Of a stretch of 64,000 nucleotides of DNA, positions 34,242-46,912 are shown piece by piece. The number at the start of each line of letters is the position of its first letter. Position 1 is the first letter of the stretch. The position numbers were made by a program, and so were the translations under genes. The notes below the pieces were generated by a model. That model searched no databases and was not told where the DNA came from. It saw only the letters and a program-made list of their open reading frames with translations. The DNA lies in assembly GCA_000827265.1 (NCBI GenBank), contig KN834851.1, positions 101,124 through 165,123 of the forward strand. Reading direction: 5' to 3'. The stretch is from Collybiopsis luxurians FD-317 M1 (taxonomy: Eukaryota; Basidiomycota; Agaricomycetes; Agaricales; Omphalotaceae).

Positions 34242-36178
34242 TTAATCAACATCCAAGGCAACCCGCTTATGCCCTCCCGATTCTGAGAAAAAGATACCTT
34301 TGACCAATGTAGAGCCAAACCGCGGGTTGACCGCAGACTCGTGCAGCGCCGTACTTGCAGCTGTCATCTCCAAGATATGTTCCAAATCAAAAATCGCAGT
34401 GGTCCCATTCGCCCGGAGACAGAACAGTCCGTAAACGACAACCATCAGTGATCCACCAAAAACGATCCCGTATATCAAACCTAACTTCCATCCTACGTAC
34501 TGATATTGCGTGCTATCCGGCGTCACGTCGACATCCGCTAGCGTACTCGCCATTCGCTGATCAACAAACGCAAGCGTAACATTCCCCAACAAATCCTGCA
34601 GCCCAGCCGAGAGATTGCCGCCAAGCGTCGAAGGTAGCGAAAAGTAAAACACATTCCACATTGAAGAATTTCCCGAACTATCAGTGACGTTTTGAAGATC
34701 CCCAGTCAAGTTGAACAGCGGCGTATACAGCGACTGCGTGCTATCCGTAACCAAACTGCTCATATTCGTCTGGTAAAACGCATTTCCACGGAAAAGCTCG
34801 TTGAAGCTTTGGGCGATGCTGCGAAAGGCCAAGGTCATATTTGCCAAACTTTCGTCAGCGTATGGACCGTCTGCGTCATGCCCGATAGGAAGGAGACCAT
34901 GCCACTCTTGTACATGCGTACTCGACAACTGCGTGTTGTTCAAGAAAGTAGTGGTTGCCTCGTACGTCGCGTTTTGATATGTACAATGAACACCGCGAGG
35001 GGTCCATTTCGTGGGGTTTGGAAAATCGGTCGCTAGGCCGAGCGCTACGTCAAACGTCGTATTGAAATTTTCCATGTAGATGATATCCAAAACGGACAAG
35101 GAGACATTCTCGTTACTGGAATCGGTAGCAGTGAACGAATAGATAGAGTTGTAGAAAAAGTACTGGTTCAGAGTCTCATTCGGATCTGTGGAATTGAGCG
35201 GGAAAGGTAATCGACTATCGCTCGTATTCGTTCCGGTAGGCCATATATCATTCTTCGACAACTCGGTACAGTTCAGAGCAGGGGCAGAATAGGAGAAGGA
35301 GTACGTGCAAGAGGAACCGCACCCTCCTGGTGGATCCCACGTAGGGGCAGTGCTGCTCGAACCCGCTCGCAAGATTGATTGACGCCAGCGTTGAGATGGT
35401 TCGATGAAACCAAGGGTTTGAGGTTCATCAAATTCGGCAGTCACAAAGGATGATACCATCGGGTTGATGACGTTGAAGTCGATGGTAGGGATCATGAGAG
35501 ATTGTGTACGCGATGGAGTCTGAGCTATTGTCAAGGTACCAGGGACAAAGATCGAGATGAGGGCAACTGCTTGGGTGATGGCAGCCAAGAGAACGAACCA
35601 CAGGATTGAGGCGCGCATGGAAGATTTGAAGAGAATGGAAGCGGTGTTCAGGAAGCTCGGTGAGGAAGTGATAAGGTTTACAAGAGCCAGCGGATGTGAG
35701 CCAAGACGGATGCGATACAAAGCCTGGAATCAAAGAAAAGATGTCAATTCAATTGTTATACAATGCATGCTGATCCAATACGCACCACTTGCGATAAACA
35801 ATGCTTCAACCCCGTAAGCAACAAAACTGCCACCGTTGCCGGAAACACGTTTTTCAACACCGTCACCCAAAACTGACTCGTATGACTCCCGGTTTCTTTT
35901 CCGTTCAACTGCGAAAACGCTACGTGATTCATGCACGCGACAAGCACTGCTAGAAAAAACACCGATAGAATCATTAGATACCCTCTTCTTACATCGGCGG
36001 TCCCAAAGTGGGGGCGTAGGGGGCCATCAGTGTTACGACGATGCGGTGGATAGGGCGCGAAATTTTGCATGTCATGTAGCTCGACAGAGTCTTCAGATGC
36101 GTGCTTTAAAGAGGCATAGCCCCGCAGAGTCGAATCGCGAGAAGGCCGCCTACGCGGGACCAGCGAAGGTTCCTCCAT
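34242..36178 (-). CDS. Four-span membrane glycoprotein, intact copy (two exons)
   Basis: Exon 1 is 36178-35786 and exon 2 is 35723-34242, joined across a 62-nt intron with GTGCGT and CAG borders, giving 624 aa. The ATG at 36178 (Met-Glu-Glu-Pro) aligns with the plus-strand paralogue. An upstream in-frame extension exists but contains no aligned sequence. Layout: a soluble N-terminus of about 60 residues, span 1 near VFFLAVLVACMNHVAF, span 2 near ATVAVLLLTGL, span 3 near LWFVLLAAITQAVALISIF, a glycosylated outer domain of about 370 residues with several Cys, span 4 near YGIVFGGSLMVVVYGLFCL, then the tail with TTAIFDLEHILEMTAAS. It sits at the border of the repeat compartment, 192 bp from the 3' end of the carboxypeptidase gene. 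No named family is recognised; a surface or sensor role is only inference. Confidence 0.85.
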
Positions 36179-36370
36179 GAGGAGACCAACAAACAAGAGG
36201 GAAGCGAAAGTAGAGGGGAAAAAAAAAGTAAAAGGAGCAGGGAAGAAAGAATACAACCTTTGATTGAATAGTGGGAGTGCAAGGGGTGTAGGCGCCGAAT
36301 CCGCCGAGTACAATGCAGCATTCAAACAAATGTGCGTCGTCAGGGTAAGATTATATATTCAAATCTGAGT

Positions 36371-38602
36371 CTACAATGCTTCTCCCGCCAACCAACGCTG
36401 CACCATGGTTAACGCTTCCTTGGGTTTATCGTACGGAACCTTGAAAAGCAAAACCCAAGTCGAATCAGCCTATGAAGACGAACAAACCCCAAGAAAGGCT
36501 AGAAGATCAACGACTGCACATACCATATGTCCAGCCCCCTCAACCGTAGCAAACGTAAACAACCCATTCTTCGCGCTCCTCGTCACACCCGCCTTGACCC
36601 CAGCAACAGTCCACTCCCTCAACTTTTGCGAAGCAAACTCCTCCTGCCCACTCCACTCCAACGCCAAAGTCCACCGCTCGTTCCCAACCCAGTTACATAT
36701 CCAGTCGTACGAACCCACTGCGAAGCATTATGAAAAGAACCATAGTTAGAAGGGGACGGAGGAACGACAGCTTACCATAAATTAACACCTTCACCCCTCG
36801 TTCAAGCAGCCCCGCAACATACAGCTTGCTCGAATGAAGTATATCTAACGTCCCGGTAAACGCCGTACTGACATCGTCGTTGCACGAACTAAAGTTGACA
36901 GCAACGGCCGCATCAACGCCTAATTTCTTCCGAATCGACTTCCGAGATAAAAAGTCGGCGATAGTTCTACGTAGGTCAATGTTAACGTCAATACACTTGT
37001 GACATGAAGAGGAAAAGGGAAAGGACGGGGGAGGGGAAATGAATACGATAGCAAACATACGCAGTCACCGGATAACACAGCGTTGTCTCTACAGAACCAT
37101 TGCATGGTTTGCTAATATCGTACGGGTTCATCCCTATCACCAGCGGAGCGTAAGAAATATTGAATATCATTCTCCAAATGGGAGTCCAAGTCGGCAGCGC
37201 ACTCACCAGTATCCCAAAAAGGCCCCAAAAGCATACCATTGCAAAAACTCGCCGCTGCCCCACAGCCAATAGTGTCAAACTGATCGATACAGCTTTCGCG
37301 GGCCATTTTCTGACAACGGGGGATCTACCAAGCAAAAGCATCGTGAGCCTCACTTGGATTGGCAAGTTCGAAAAAAAACACGCTCACAATATTCTTCATG
37401 GCGACACAAGTGCTGATATCGAGAATCGGAGCCACCGATGCAGGGGTACAAGCCATGTCGTAGTAGGACAGGGTCATCGTCTCCCAATCCGTGAATCCGT
37501 TTCCTTTGACAGACCAACGAGACAAATCAGGTTTCCAAAGCTTGGCATATGATGCACGATAGCATACCAATGAGGACCGATTTGAGATTTATCGGCGTTA
37601 TCCCAGCTTTGACGAGATATGCGTTCTGGTCATATACGGCAGAGGCAAAGAGAGGGAGGTATCTGCCCTATTAGACGAGGGAGTGTGACTGAGTACATTG
37701 TTTTGAATCATAAGAATATCAAGCACTCACTGCATAGGATTCACCAGCCATATGAAAAGCTCTACCCTTGAACTTGTGGAAATTCTCGAAAAAGATAGAC
37801 ACAAACGCCGCTATATCTTTAGCCGCTTCTTCAGTCGTGCTCTGGAAAGTTCAATCAGCGATGAACGTCGAAGGAGGACAGAGAGAACATACTACAGTCT
37901 CTCCATATTCAGCGTAAGAAAACCCTACACCGATAGGCTGATCAATGAAAAAGATATTGGCGTTCGTATTCCACGATTCTGGGTGAAATTTCGGTCCATC
38001 GTCATCCAAAACTCTGCATGGACCTAAAAAGCTCTAAACTCAGTCAAAAAAGAATGAGGTTCCCAACGTTGTAATCACACACCTAGCTCCATGAAAAGTC
38101 CAAGAGAAGAAGAACATCCCGGCCCTGTTCCAGCATTACTACAGCCTCTTCTCGCCTACAAGAAAAGAGAAGTAATTTACCGCCGTTTGTCCAGAAAATC
38201 ACATCGTCGCCATCCGGATCGTTCCGACTTTCGAAAAAGTAGAAGAATAAATGTCTAGCTTCAATATCGATGTAACCAGTATAGCCACTGGGAACAAAAG
38301 TAAGAAGAAAATGAACGAGATGAAAGCTATAGGTTTCTGACAACTTACTTGACTGTAGGATCACAGAAACTACTCTTTTTAATCCTGACACTATATCTTG
38401 GAAAAAAGGGATGCTTCAAGGTCGAAAATTCAGCTTCTTTTACGTAGGAAAGAGATTCAAGAGGCGTAAAGAATTCCGAATTGATCCAGCTTTGGCGTGA
38501 GGTGTTGAGGTTCAAAGACGACGATGCCAGTGGCAGCTGCGAAGAGACAACTCCTAATACCAGCGTCGCCGTAGTCAGTATACCAAGAACCCTGGCGAAC
38601 AT
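36371..38602 (-). CDS. Secreted serine carboxypeptidase, peptidase family S10 (12 exons)
   Basis: Exons on the minus strand: 38602-38349, 38287-38181, 38124-38083, 38023-37896, 37841-37731, 37667-37568, 37503-37388, 37324-37207, 37133-37057, 36995-36776, 36717-36524, 36439-36371. All phases agree and give 511 aa. An N-terminal signal peptide ([17 protein letters not shown]) targets the secretory route. Family motifs in order: the oxyanion region [14 protein letters not shown], the [12 protein letters not shown] segment, GESYAGRY with nucleophile Ser212, Asp429 in the [11 protein letters not shown] segment, and His488 in GAGHMVPYDKP. It should release C-terminal residues from peptides at acid pH, in the vacuole or outside the cell. 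The donor of the ninth intron could be GC (after Thr) or GT (two codons later). The GT choice is used here. Confidence 0.92.
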
Positions 38603-39206
38603 AGAGGTAAGGGACAGAATGACATTAATTCAGATAACGACAGTAAAGAGCAAATAATACGGCTCGCCGGGTCACACGACCAACTTCCAGCGCTTGTCTG
38701 GCGCTAAAGAGGGAATTTAAGCGCTGCCTACTTGTTTATTCTAACACCTATGTATATTGCCAGCTGCAGCTGAAGCATGGTGTGTGAAGAATGGACCAAC
38801 GTAATCTCGGCTCGATTATTTGTGCTTAACCACAACTTAACCATTCGACACTCACAATGCTAGCCACGCTCTCAGGCTGTTGGTGTTAAAGACCTTGTTA
38901 AACCCAGCCTCGTACCATTCGCCGAGGAGACCCGGGACTCTCTCATGCCCTTATAAGTCATGAGATGGGCCCCCGGTACCGGATGCATGATCGAGGATGT
39001 GAGTAAAATTACAGGTTGTACATTTGTTTCGTGCGGTACTTACTGCATCAAATGTACTATAAAGTTTGTACTCTGACTAGTACTACTCAAATAGTAGCGG
39101 TCAGTGTAACCCATAATCTACTGCCAGCGTGTCGTATAATCGCCATGCTCATGCTGACCTTGGCCTAGTCAGGTGGCCAGCCTGCCTAAGATTTGCTTGC
39201 CACCTG
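38603..39206. promoter_or_regulatory. Intergenic region upstream of the carboxypeptidase
   Basis: It lies between the carboxypeptidase start and the stop of the NACHT gene, both on the minus strand. It should hold the carboxypeptidase promoter. No TATA box or other specific element was recognised. Confidence 0.35.
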
Positions 39207-41822
39207 CTACCGTAGCTTAAAGAAAGCAAGAAATTCGTCGATCCATCGTTTCTTGGATCTACTTCCCTGTTGCTCCGTATTCTCGAGCTCTTGCAGCCGC
39301 TTCTGAAGAGCACTGATCTGACCAGCGTACCTGGATTCCTAGAGTAAAATGAAATGGAAAATTTTACTAAGACTCGCGAGCTTGTTTTAAAAGTTCAAGA
39401 CTCATACCTCGACCCATGCAATTGCTTTTCTTGCATCGTCACTAGTTGATATGGCAGAAAGGTTCTGAGTCAAAGTGCTGAAAATCTTGGTTTGTTCTGA
39501 AGATGATTGTGAATATTTAACCAGGTGGCTGATCCACCTAGATTTGGCATAGGCTACCACATCCTCGGGGCTTTGCAACGGTCTTCGAAGAATATGCAGA
39601 CATTGCAGTCCGATGTGCTGGTGACATTCCGCAAAATCAATGTTCACAGTGTCAGAATGAAGTCCCGACGTGAACTCGTCAGGACCAGAATTGGTCTGAT
39701 CCAAGGGCAAGATAGATGGACAAGACCAGGGAGAATGTAGAATGGTTTCGACTTGAGCTGAGCTTAACTTATTACCTAAGAGGGCGGAGATGACGGCCCG
39801 CTTATTGCATTTACCCAGGCAAAGAACATATTTGAAAGCCGAGATTGCCATCGTCAGACTGTCCCTATCTCTTCTTTGGAGAGCAGGTGCTATCCTTACT
39901 CGGAATCCTCGCTCGAACAGGGAATATTTTTTGGTCAATGCATAGACATGTTTTGATCTTCCATGAAGGGAGACTCGATGGTCCTATGGTCAAGCGCAGT
40001 TGCATTAGGTTTAGTGCATATGATGGGATAGAAAAGATATGAAAGACTGACTTCTGCCCAGTTGGCAATACTGCTGAGATCATTAAGGTGTTTTCCAAGA
40101 GAAGATACATTTCCCTCTAAGCTAGTGTTCTGGTCCCTTACCGCAGCATTCAGGAAACCGGTAATGTCCAAGTGTTCCAATGCATTCAGAAGCCTTTTGC
40201 TAGGTATTTTATTAACCTCTTTGCAATGTGAATGCCAGTTTTCCCATGCGTAGAGATTGAATACTGAGCTCATTCTTGCACAAGTGACAAACAAAATTAG
40301 TTCAACTGTCAACAGAATGCAGAAATTAAAGGAGTGGCACTCACGACTCCTGATGTGGATAATTTTGAATCAAAGATGAGATACGCTTCAGCAGATAGAA
40401 CGCAATCTGCTCATGTCGTGCCTCCTTTGCTATGTTCACATAGTAGCTTCCTGAGCGCTTCTTTTCGCGCAAAAAGTCAACAAAAGAAGCATGACGGACT
40501 CTGATACTGTCATAGTTGTTATCTGGAATGTTCAAAACTGAGTGTAGTCCAGAAAACAGTGCCCAAACTTTTCCCTTTGCAAGGGAAAAGAGACCTTCAA
40601 TACAGGTTGAAGTGGTTTCATCAAACTGAGGGTTCCAAAAAATATCCGGACCAGGTCTTAAAAGATGAGCCAGAACATCAAGGAGAAGTTCCTTCTGCTT
40701 GCATGCAGAAAGAATCTGCTGGTATAGCAGATCCAGATCAGGATAAGGGGAATCAGAATCTTCAGGAACTGTAATTTTGAGAATTATTTCTAGTTGTTCA
40801 GTGGGCAAGCTATGATAATCTTCAATGTACTTGAGGACAGTGGCTGCATAGATAAATTGGCCACATGCCCTCTGTACAAGCTGCTGTATAATTCCTTCAC
40901 CAGGCCAGTCTTCCGGTACATGTGCCATAGTGGACCCATGGTCTTGTCGAATTTTATTGAGTTCCTCGCGGAAGTACTTGGCAATATCCTTCCCGGATTC
41001 GAATGCATCCCCAAGGTCACAACGAGTCACCATGGTACGAAAGTCCTGGTGATTGAATGCATTGCGAATGCGTGGCTCGGGTCTACTACAAATGAGAAAC
41101 TTGAATGGAAGCATCGAGCTCAATCTAGCCGTGCGAATGATAGAAAGAAGACGCTCCTGTGATACAATGTCAAGACATTCATCTAGCCCGTCAATTACAA
41201 TCAACCGAGGAAGCTCCTCCCATTGCCCCGTAGTCAGTTGACTGCAAGGCTTTACTATGAGTTCTTGGAACTGTTCCTCGAGATTGGCGTGGATGATATT
41301 AGGATTATGACGGATAGTGAGATCAATGTAATCTCTGAGAAGGGGTCCAAGAACATGAGACATCACTAATTGAAGCGCAACAGTAGTGAAGAATTGTCGC
41401 AAATGGTTTCGTGCAGAATCCACCCGTGAAAAGAAGAAACTGGCGGCGAGACGACTTTTGGCGAATTCTTCCGAGATGGTCTGAGCTACGGCAGATTTAC
41501 CAACGCCGGCTGCCCCATAGAGCCAATAGATGGGAGCTGTTTTTGTACTGTCGTTAACCCAATTCCGCAGGATCTCGAGTATCTGTGTACGAGTGCCGGG
41601 ATGACAATTTGGTGGAGGGAAACGCTGCTCGGCGTCGTGAGCAGCACCAGCGACAGCATTCTGGTGGAGAATTCCAAGGCCTTTTCCAGCTATATAGACC
41701 AGCACTTAGTCCATGGAATGCGCGCCGATATCCTGGGCTTCACCTTCAAGACAGTTAGTATATGTGACACTGAACGAGCTGTCGTTTATAGTGAAGTTAT
41801 GCGCGCACGAGAAGAGGGCCAT
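39207..41822 (-). CDS. NACHT-domain STAND NTPase (5 exons)
   Basis: Exons: 41822-41744, 41704-40345, 40274-40052, 39983-39408 and 39338-39207, total 789 aa. The first exon encodes a 26-residue lead with LFSCAHNFTIND, a start common in Agaricomycete NACHT proteins. A QNAVAGAAHDAEQRFPPP-like linker follows, then the P-loop GAAGVGKS (90-97) and the Walker B stretch LIVIDGLDEC (about 194-203). Downstream are ICSRPEPRIR, the HASFVDFL motif, a helical region and a C-terminal coiled coil rich in Leu/Gln/Glu. No WD40, ankyrin or TPR repeats were seen, so the sensor part is the helical C-terminus. Related fungal proteins act in non-self recognition and regulated cell death. A role here is inferred from family only. 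The first intron (39 nt) is unusually short. Confidence 0.85.
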
Positions 41823-42548
41823 GTTCAGGTAAGACACGGAATCTAGCTGTTTCGTCTTCATGCTCAAGCCATGAGGCAGTATTTATTAAGCAAATCTCGT
41901 CGATTTCACTTCCGCTCTCCGCCGAATATCTTATCTATGTAAGTAGATAAGTAACCGGCGAGGAGTCATACTTAACAAGCAAATAACAAGTACTTACCTG
42001 CCCGGAGAGCCTCAAATCATCGAGCAGAGTACGAGTACCATTTATGACATATCCATCGGGTAATGCACCCAGTTGTTACTCAGTCTGCGTAGTAAAGGCA
42101 AAACCCTCGAGTTTCTAAAATTTTGCCTGGAAAATGCGTTGCGGGACAAGTAAGTACCAGACGAATTTTCATGCTTAAAGGTCTTTAAGGTCATGTAATA
42201 TACATATGTTTATCAATTCCGAAACATATCTACGGCCACATATGAGGGGAATAATTTAGAAAATATGTTTTGAAACTCTACGGGCATGCTAAAGGGCGGA
42301 ACGCACGATAGTAGGTCCTCCGCAAGTTTTTTCAAGTTTGGACTAGATCATGCGGTTCCATTTCATCATGATTGTCATTGCTTTATGATGAAAGATTATA
42401 AGTTTAAGCCGCACAATAGAAGCTATTACTCAATGGGATGGTTCATGATTCATATTCAACCTCGCTCTTACCGCGAGGCTGCTGCTAGACATACTTTTTG
42501 TCACCCTACACGACTTCCCTGCACTCTAACCCACCAGATAAATCGGCA
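41823..42548. promoter_or_regulatory. Divergent promoter region between the NACHT gene and the Rho-GEF gene
   Basis: The two genes start on opposite strands at its ends, so it must hold both promoters. No specific motif was identified. Confidence 0.4.
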
Positions 42549-45057
42549 ATGTCAGTAGCATCCCCGAACTTATCTTCGAGCTCTCTTCCTATCACATCTT
42601 CCACAAGAACATCGTTTTTGAAAGACGAATTCAGGGCGGACAACGGGAGTTTGCCTTCTCTCAATACCTTAATTGAAGGACTTCCGAAGGACGAGGAAGG
42701 GCCCGGATCTCCCTTATGGCGGCGAGATTCTTCTGCTGCCTTGTTTCTAGTAGAAGATACCGCTTCCTCATTCTCCTCGATCTCAATTAGTCAGCAATCG
42801 ACTGTTACTTTTTGCCTCGCCAAGAGAGATGCCCTAAACAAACTTTTGAGTTCGGAACGAGCATACGCCTCAGATCTCGCACTGGTAAAAGACGTTTACA
42901 TTCCTCTAGCATTAGGTCTGTCTATCGGTGATCACTTCTCATCGTGTTGGTTACTGGATCTCTGTCTCTTCTCCAGGTCATCCAGGGTCAGACACCAATG
43001 CTTCGCAGTCTTCAACTGCGTCTACGTCTGTACTATCTTTCGCATCCGACTCCTCGATAGAATCCTTAGTCTCTCCAATGTCCGCTGAAGATGTCAAGAT
43101 TATCTTCAGTAATATCGCCGAGCTTGCTCTATTCTCGCACACGTTTTGCGATAATCTACAAACTGCTTTTGGGACGACCCTTGACGGTGGTAGTGGCTTC
43201 GACGATTCTGTTGGTGCTCTCTTCGAGCGTATGGTATGTCTTCGTATTGGCAGATGCTTCCGACAACTCAGATAATTCTGCACTAAGATGCCCGATATAA
43301 CGCACTTATTTGAACGTTACATTATCAGATATAGCTCTGCTGCTATTCGTCTGAAGTCATTGCCGAAAACGCCCGCACTTGAAGCCTACTTTGCTCAAGC
43401 TCAAGCATATACCCGCTCCTTCGACCATGCGCGGGATCTCTACTCCGTGCTCTTATTACCTGTCCAGCGACTGTTCATGTATTCACTTTTACTTGGGGCC
43501 ATCGTTTACCAAACTCCAGACTCGCACCCTGATAAAGAACATCTCCTATTTGCAAAAAGAGGAATTGAGAAACTGGCACACACTATCCACGAAGAGAGAC
43601 GGCGGAGAGAAGTTGTCCAAAAAGTGCTAATGCGTGCTCCCAGGAAGATTTTAACCTCCAATCTTTTGTTGGCCAGCCTTGGTAAACAGAAGGCGTTGTC
43701 GGCAGCAAAGACATACAAAGAGGCTGAGGCTGCGAAAGTGGACCGTCTGGAGGACGAATTGAAGAAAATTGAACAGTTTGCGTACGAGTTGGCCAAGGAA
43801 GTTTTGGGTTGGAGCAAGGCGATGACGGTAGTAGTTCAGAAGCTCAGGATCTGGGCTAGGAGCTTTGGCCAGGTTATCGGGCTTTCGGAAGAGCAAGGCA
43901 GCGAGGCTTTCAATGCCTTCACCAGCCTCTTGGACCAGTTCTTTGCGCCTTCATGTCTTGAGATGGAGTCGATGATCAACGAGAGGCTGTTGAAGGAAAT
44001 AGCTTCGTTGTTGGCCACCATGCAGCACCCGATGAAACTCATCGAATCCATGAACGAGCAGGAACCCTTCCATTACCATCTCCTCACCATGAACGTCACA
44101 CCCAATAACCGACCTCCCCTGGCTCTCCTCGAAGCCTCCAGCAACTACCTCGCTCTTCGTGACCAGCTCTCCAAAGAACTTCCTCGGTACCTAGAACTTC
44201 TCCATCGCGGGATAGCACTATCCTTACGCAGGCTAGCCAATATCCAAACACGATTTTGGCAGGATGTAAGAGACCGATGGGGCGAACTATGGGAGACGCT
44301 TCGGGTTGATGGGGAGATGAATGCTGGCGCTCAGGAAACTATCGGAATTTGGAGGACGAGGTGGTTGGACGCGGACGAGGTCGTTAAATCGCTTGTCATA
44401 ACCAATAACCGGAGAATTTACCAGGAACCGCCGAGACCTATCCCATCAATGTCTCACTCTGCGGTGCCGACCCTTCCTCTTCCACGTGCAAAGAGCATGC
44501 CATTAACCGCTTCTCCTTCCATGACCATCTCTACCTCCGCCGCTTCCTCGTCCAGCTCCAAAACTCCCGTCATAGATCTCTCGCCCTTAGACGATTCCTT
44601 TTTCACTATTGGAGAAGATGAGCGCAAGCCGAGTCTCAGAAAGAAACTGAGTGACTCGATTCGCTCGACCTCCAGACCTCAGAGTAGGAGACCTGGTTCA
44701 TCGAAGGGGCTAAGTACGAGAGCGGGCATACCCCCACTGTCGTCGTCCGAGGAGATGTTCTCAATCCAGATGTACCTCCGTAAAGACAGCTGGCCAGTTG
44801 CCAAAGCAAAGTACGCTTGTCGAGTGATTCATCCGTGCAGACCGCCCGCCGTCGTATCCTATTTCAGCTTCCCGTTCTTTACATTGGTCGAAGGGGATGT
44901 GTATCAGATTTTGCAGGAAGCTGGTCATCCGAGTACTCATCCGAAACTTCCGTTGTATGTTGATCAGGGAGAGGATTGCTTGTTATTGTGTCGAAATGAA
45001 ATGGGCGCTGTGGGTTGGGCGCTCGCGTGTTTCTTGGAACCTATTTTTCCTTCATGA
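42549..45057 (+). CDS. Rho/Cdc42 guanine-nucleotide exchange factor with DH, BAR-like and SH3-like domains (3 exons)
   Basis: Exons 42549-42915, 42977-43233 and 43288-45057 give 797 aa. A Ser-rich N-terminus of about 80 residues precedes a DH domain (about 88-320) with RDALNKLLSSERAYASDL at its start and LLLPVQRLFMYSLLL as the conserved exchange helix. A long helical region of about 220 residues (about 350-570) fits a BAR-type membrane-binding domain. A Ser/Pro-rich linker (to about 700) leads to a C-terminal SH3-like domain with FFTLVEGDVYQIL and GAVGWALACFLEP. No PH domain was seen. This DH-BAR(-SH3) order is that of the Tuba/Gef1 group, which activates Cdc42 at growth sites and septa. The start ATG is in good context and is the first one in the open first exon. 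Confidence 0.87.
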
Positions 45058-46828
45058 GCCAAGGGACTGACGGTGTTTTCAGTATTATGGAGTCTTGATT
45101 TTGGCTTTATCACATTGCCCAGCTTTGTTTGCCTTGCACTTGAAGCTTGAAGCCTAAAGATTGACCTAAACTCAAATAACGACTAACTGTAAGAACAAAA
45201 AGCAGCTCACACGACCACTGCTTCTGAATCTAAGCGCCGTATAATTGCAGGGAGGTAACCGCAAGGCAATCGACCTTGCAAACCCCCAAACATCACGACG
45301 GCCTGGTTGAAGCGTGCTTTCGGGTGGATCAAGTTTTATGAACTTCTTTTGACGCTAAGGGTGTTACTTTGCAATTTATTTTATTTTATTTTTTGCAAAG
45401 CTGATTACCGGCGTGTTTAGAACTTGGACCATGCCGTGTAGCTAATTTTCCATCCATCCTTCCTCCCTTCCTTCCTAGCTTGTGAATTGGCTCTAAGTTC
45501 TCAAGCTCACCTGGCCGGCAAAACGCGTGTTAGGCCGCAGCTCAAGCGCTTCAGCGCTTAAGTCTCACTCTTGAGCATCAGTGATACACACTATGCTGTC
45601 GCGATACCTGTGAATCCTGCAGCTCGAATGTTGCATGTTTAATTAATAGAAACAGGCTGCGCCTACTCCACATCCCCTCCGAGATCACAGAAGAGGTAAT
45701 GTCGATATAGCATATAACAAGCAGAAAAATCGCGCTTCAAATTAGAGTCCAATAACCAGTCTTCCGAAGACTACGGCTTCATCCATCGCCGCAGTAGATG
45801 GACCAACAAACTCTCGAATCCCGAAGATCAAGCAAACTTTGAATCAAGTCTTCAAATTTCTGCTTTTGGACTGCATGGCATACGATACAAGAAGGAACGA
45901 CAAAGTAGTAAAGACGACCCCCTTCTCGGCCAATGAACGTGCCCGATAACTGTCTTCATTTCGTCCCGATGTTCTGAACGTTTGGCACGGAGATTCATCG
46001 CGACGGGGAAAATTTAGCTGATGAGTGACGGTCTCACTACCGTCGGCGGCTTGATTCGACAACTTACAGCACGTTGGAAGGGTATGTATCTTAGAACAAA
46101 ATTAGGCATGATTACCCCGATAAGCAATCTACAGCTCTGCGGCGAGATTGGTACAATCGTGCCTCACCTAGATTGCGCACTTTTTTTGTCAAGTCGACCT
46201 TGATTCGAAAGATCGTCCTTAGCAGTCTGGATCGGAGCAGCAGACACGAAGACCAAAAAAAAATTCGTATATATATACCTGATCTTCTAATCCCGCAAGC
46301 ATACAAAAGATAACGATATCGCCGATATTTTTGCATGAATGTCTAGACGGATCTGAGGCCTGATCCTCCGCAACCGCAACCAATCGATTAAGTACACTGC
46401 ACATACCATAGGCACGATCGTGAGTTAGCAGGATAAGAAGAAGACAGAGACAGCTCCAGAGACAGCTTCCAGGCGCCTCTAATTTGGCGTGTATTCGAAA
46501 CGTTCGAGACTCAATGTGGCGTTCATATTTTGGGTTTGGTGAGAAGAATGCGGGAAGGGTGTGTCCGAAATTTGCCGATAACCGAGAATATACGATTTTT
46601 GAGAAAAAAAAAAAAGAAGAAACAAAATAAGAAAAAAAGGCTTGTAAATTGTTTGCAATATTCAATGGCTGGAAGGATCAAAGGGACCGACCAGGACGCA
46701 GTTGGCCACTGCCAAGAGGTGAAACGGAGTTGGCACCGCAAACACGTGGACTTACGTAATCACGGGATTAAGTGGTTTCCACGGAGGCGCCCAAAGTGGA
46801 CCTTCTTTCTCTCCTTCCACTTGGATCC
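45058..46828. other. Intergenic region, no gene supported
   Basis: No protein family or intron-exon structure was recognised. Short open frames on both strands near 45844-46740 are AT-rich and unsupported. A pyrimidine-rich ccttcc run occurs near 45455. The last few hundred bases are probably the phosphatase promoter, including a CACGTG E-box at 46743-46748. Confidence 0.4.
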
Positions 46829-46835
46829 TATATAA
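46829..46835 (+). promoter_or_regulatory. TATA box of the phosphatase gene
   Basis: TATATAA lies 78 bp upstream of the ATG at 46913, with a pyrimidine-rich leader in between. This is a typical spacing in basidiomycetes. Confidence 0.6.
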
Positions 46836-46912
46836 GAGCGTCGATAGAAGCCTTTGTTTCTTCAAATCTCTTTAACCTCCAGAAACTCCAAGATTATTAA
46901 ATCTCAATTTTC

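Noticed and set aside
46120..46741. Overlapping minus-strand frames upstream of the phosphatase gene
   Set aside because: They are low-complexity Phe-rich frames antisense to an A-rich promoter region, without splice or domain evidence.
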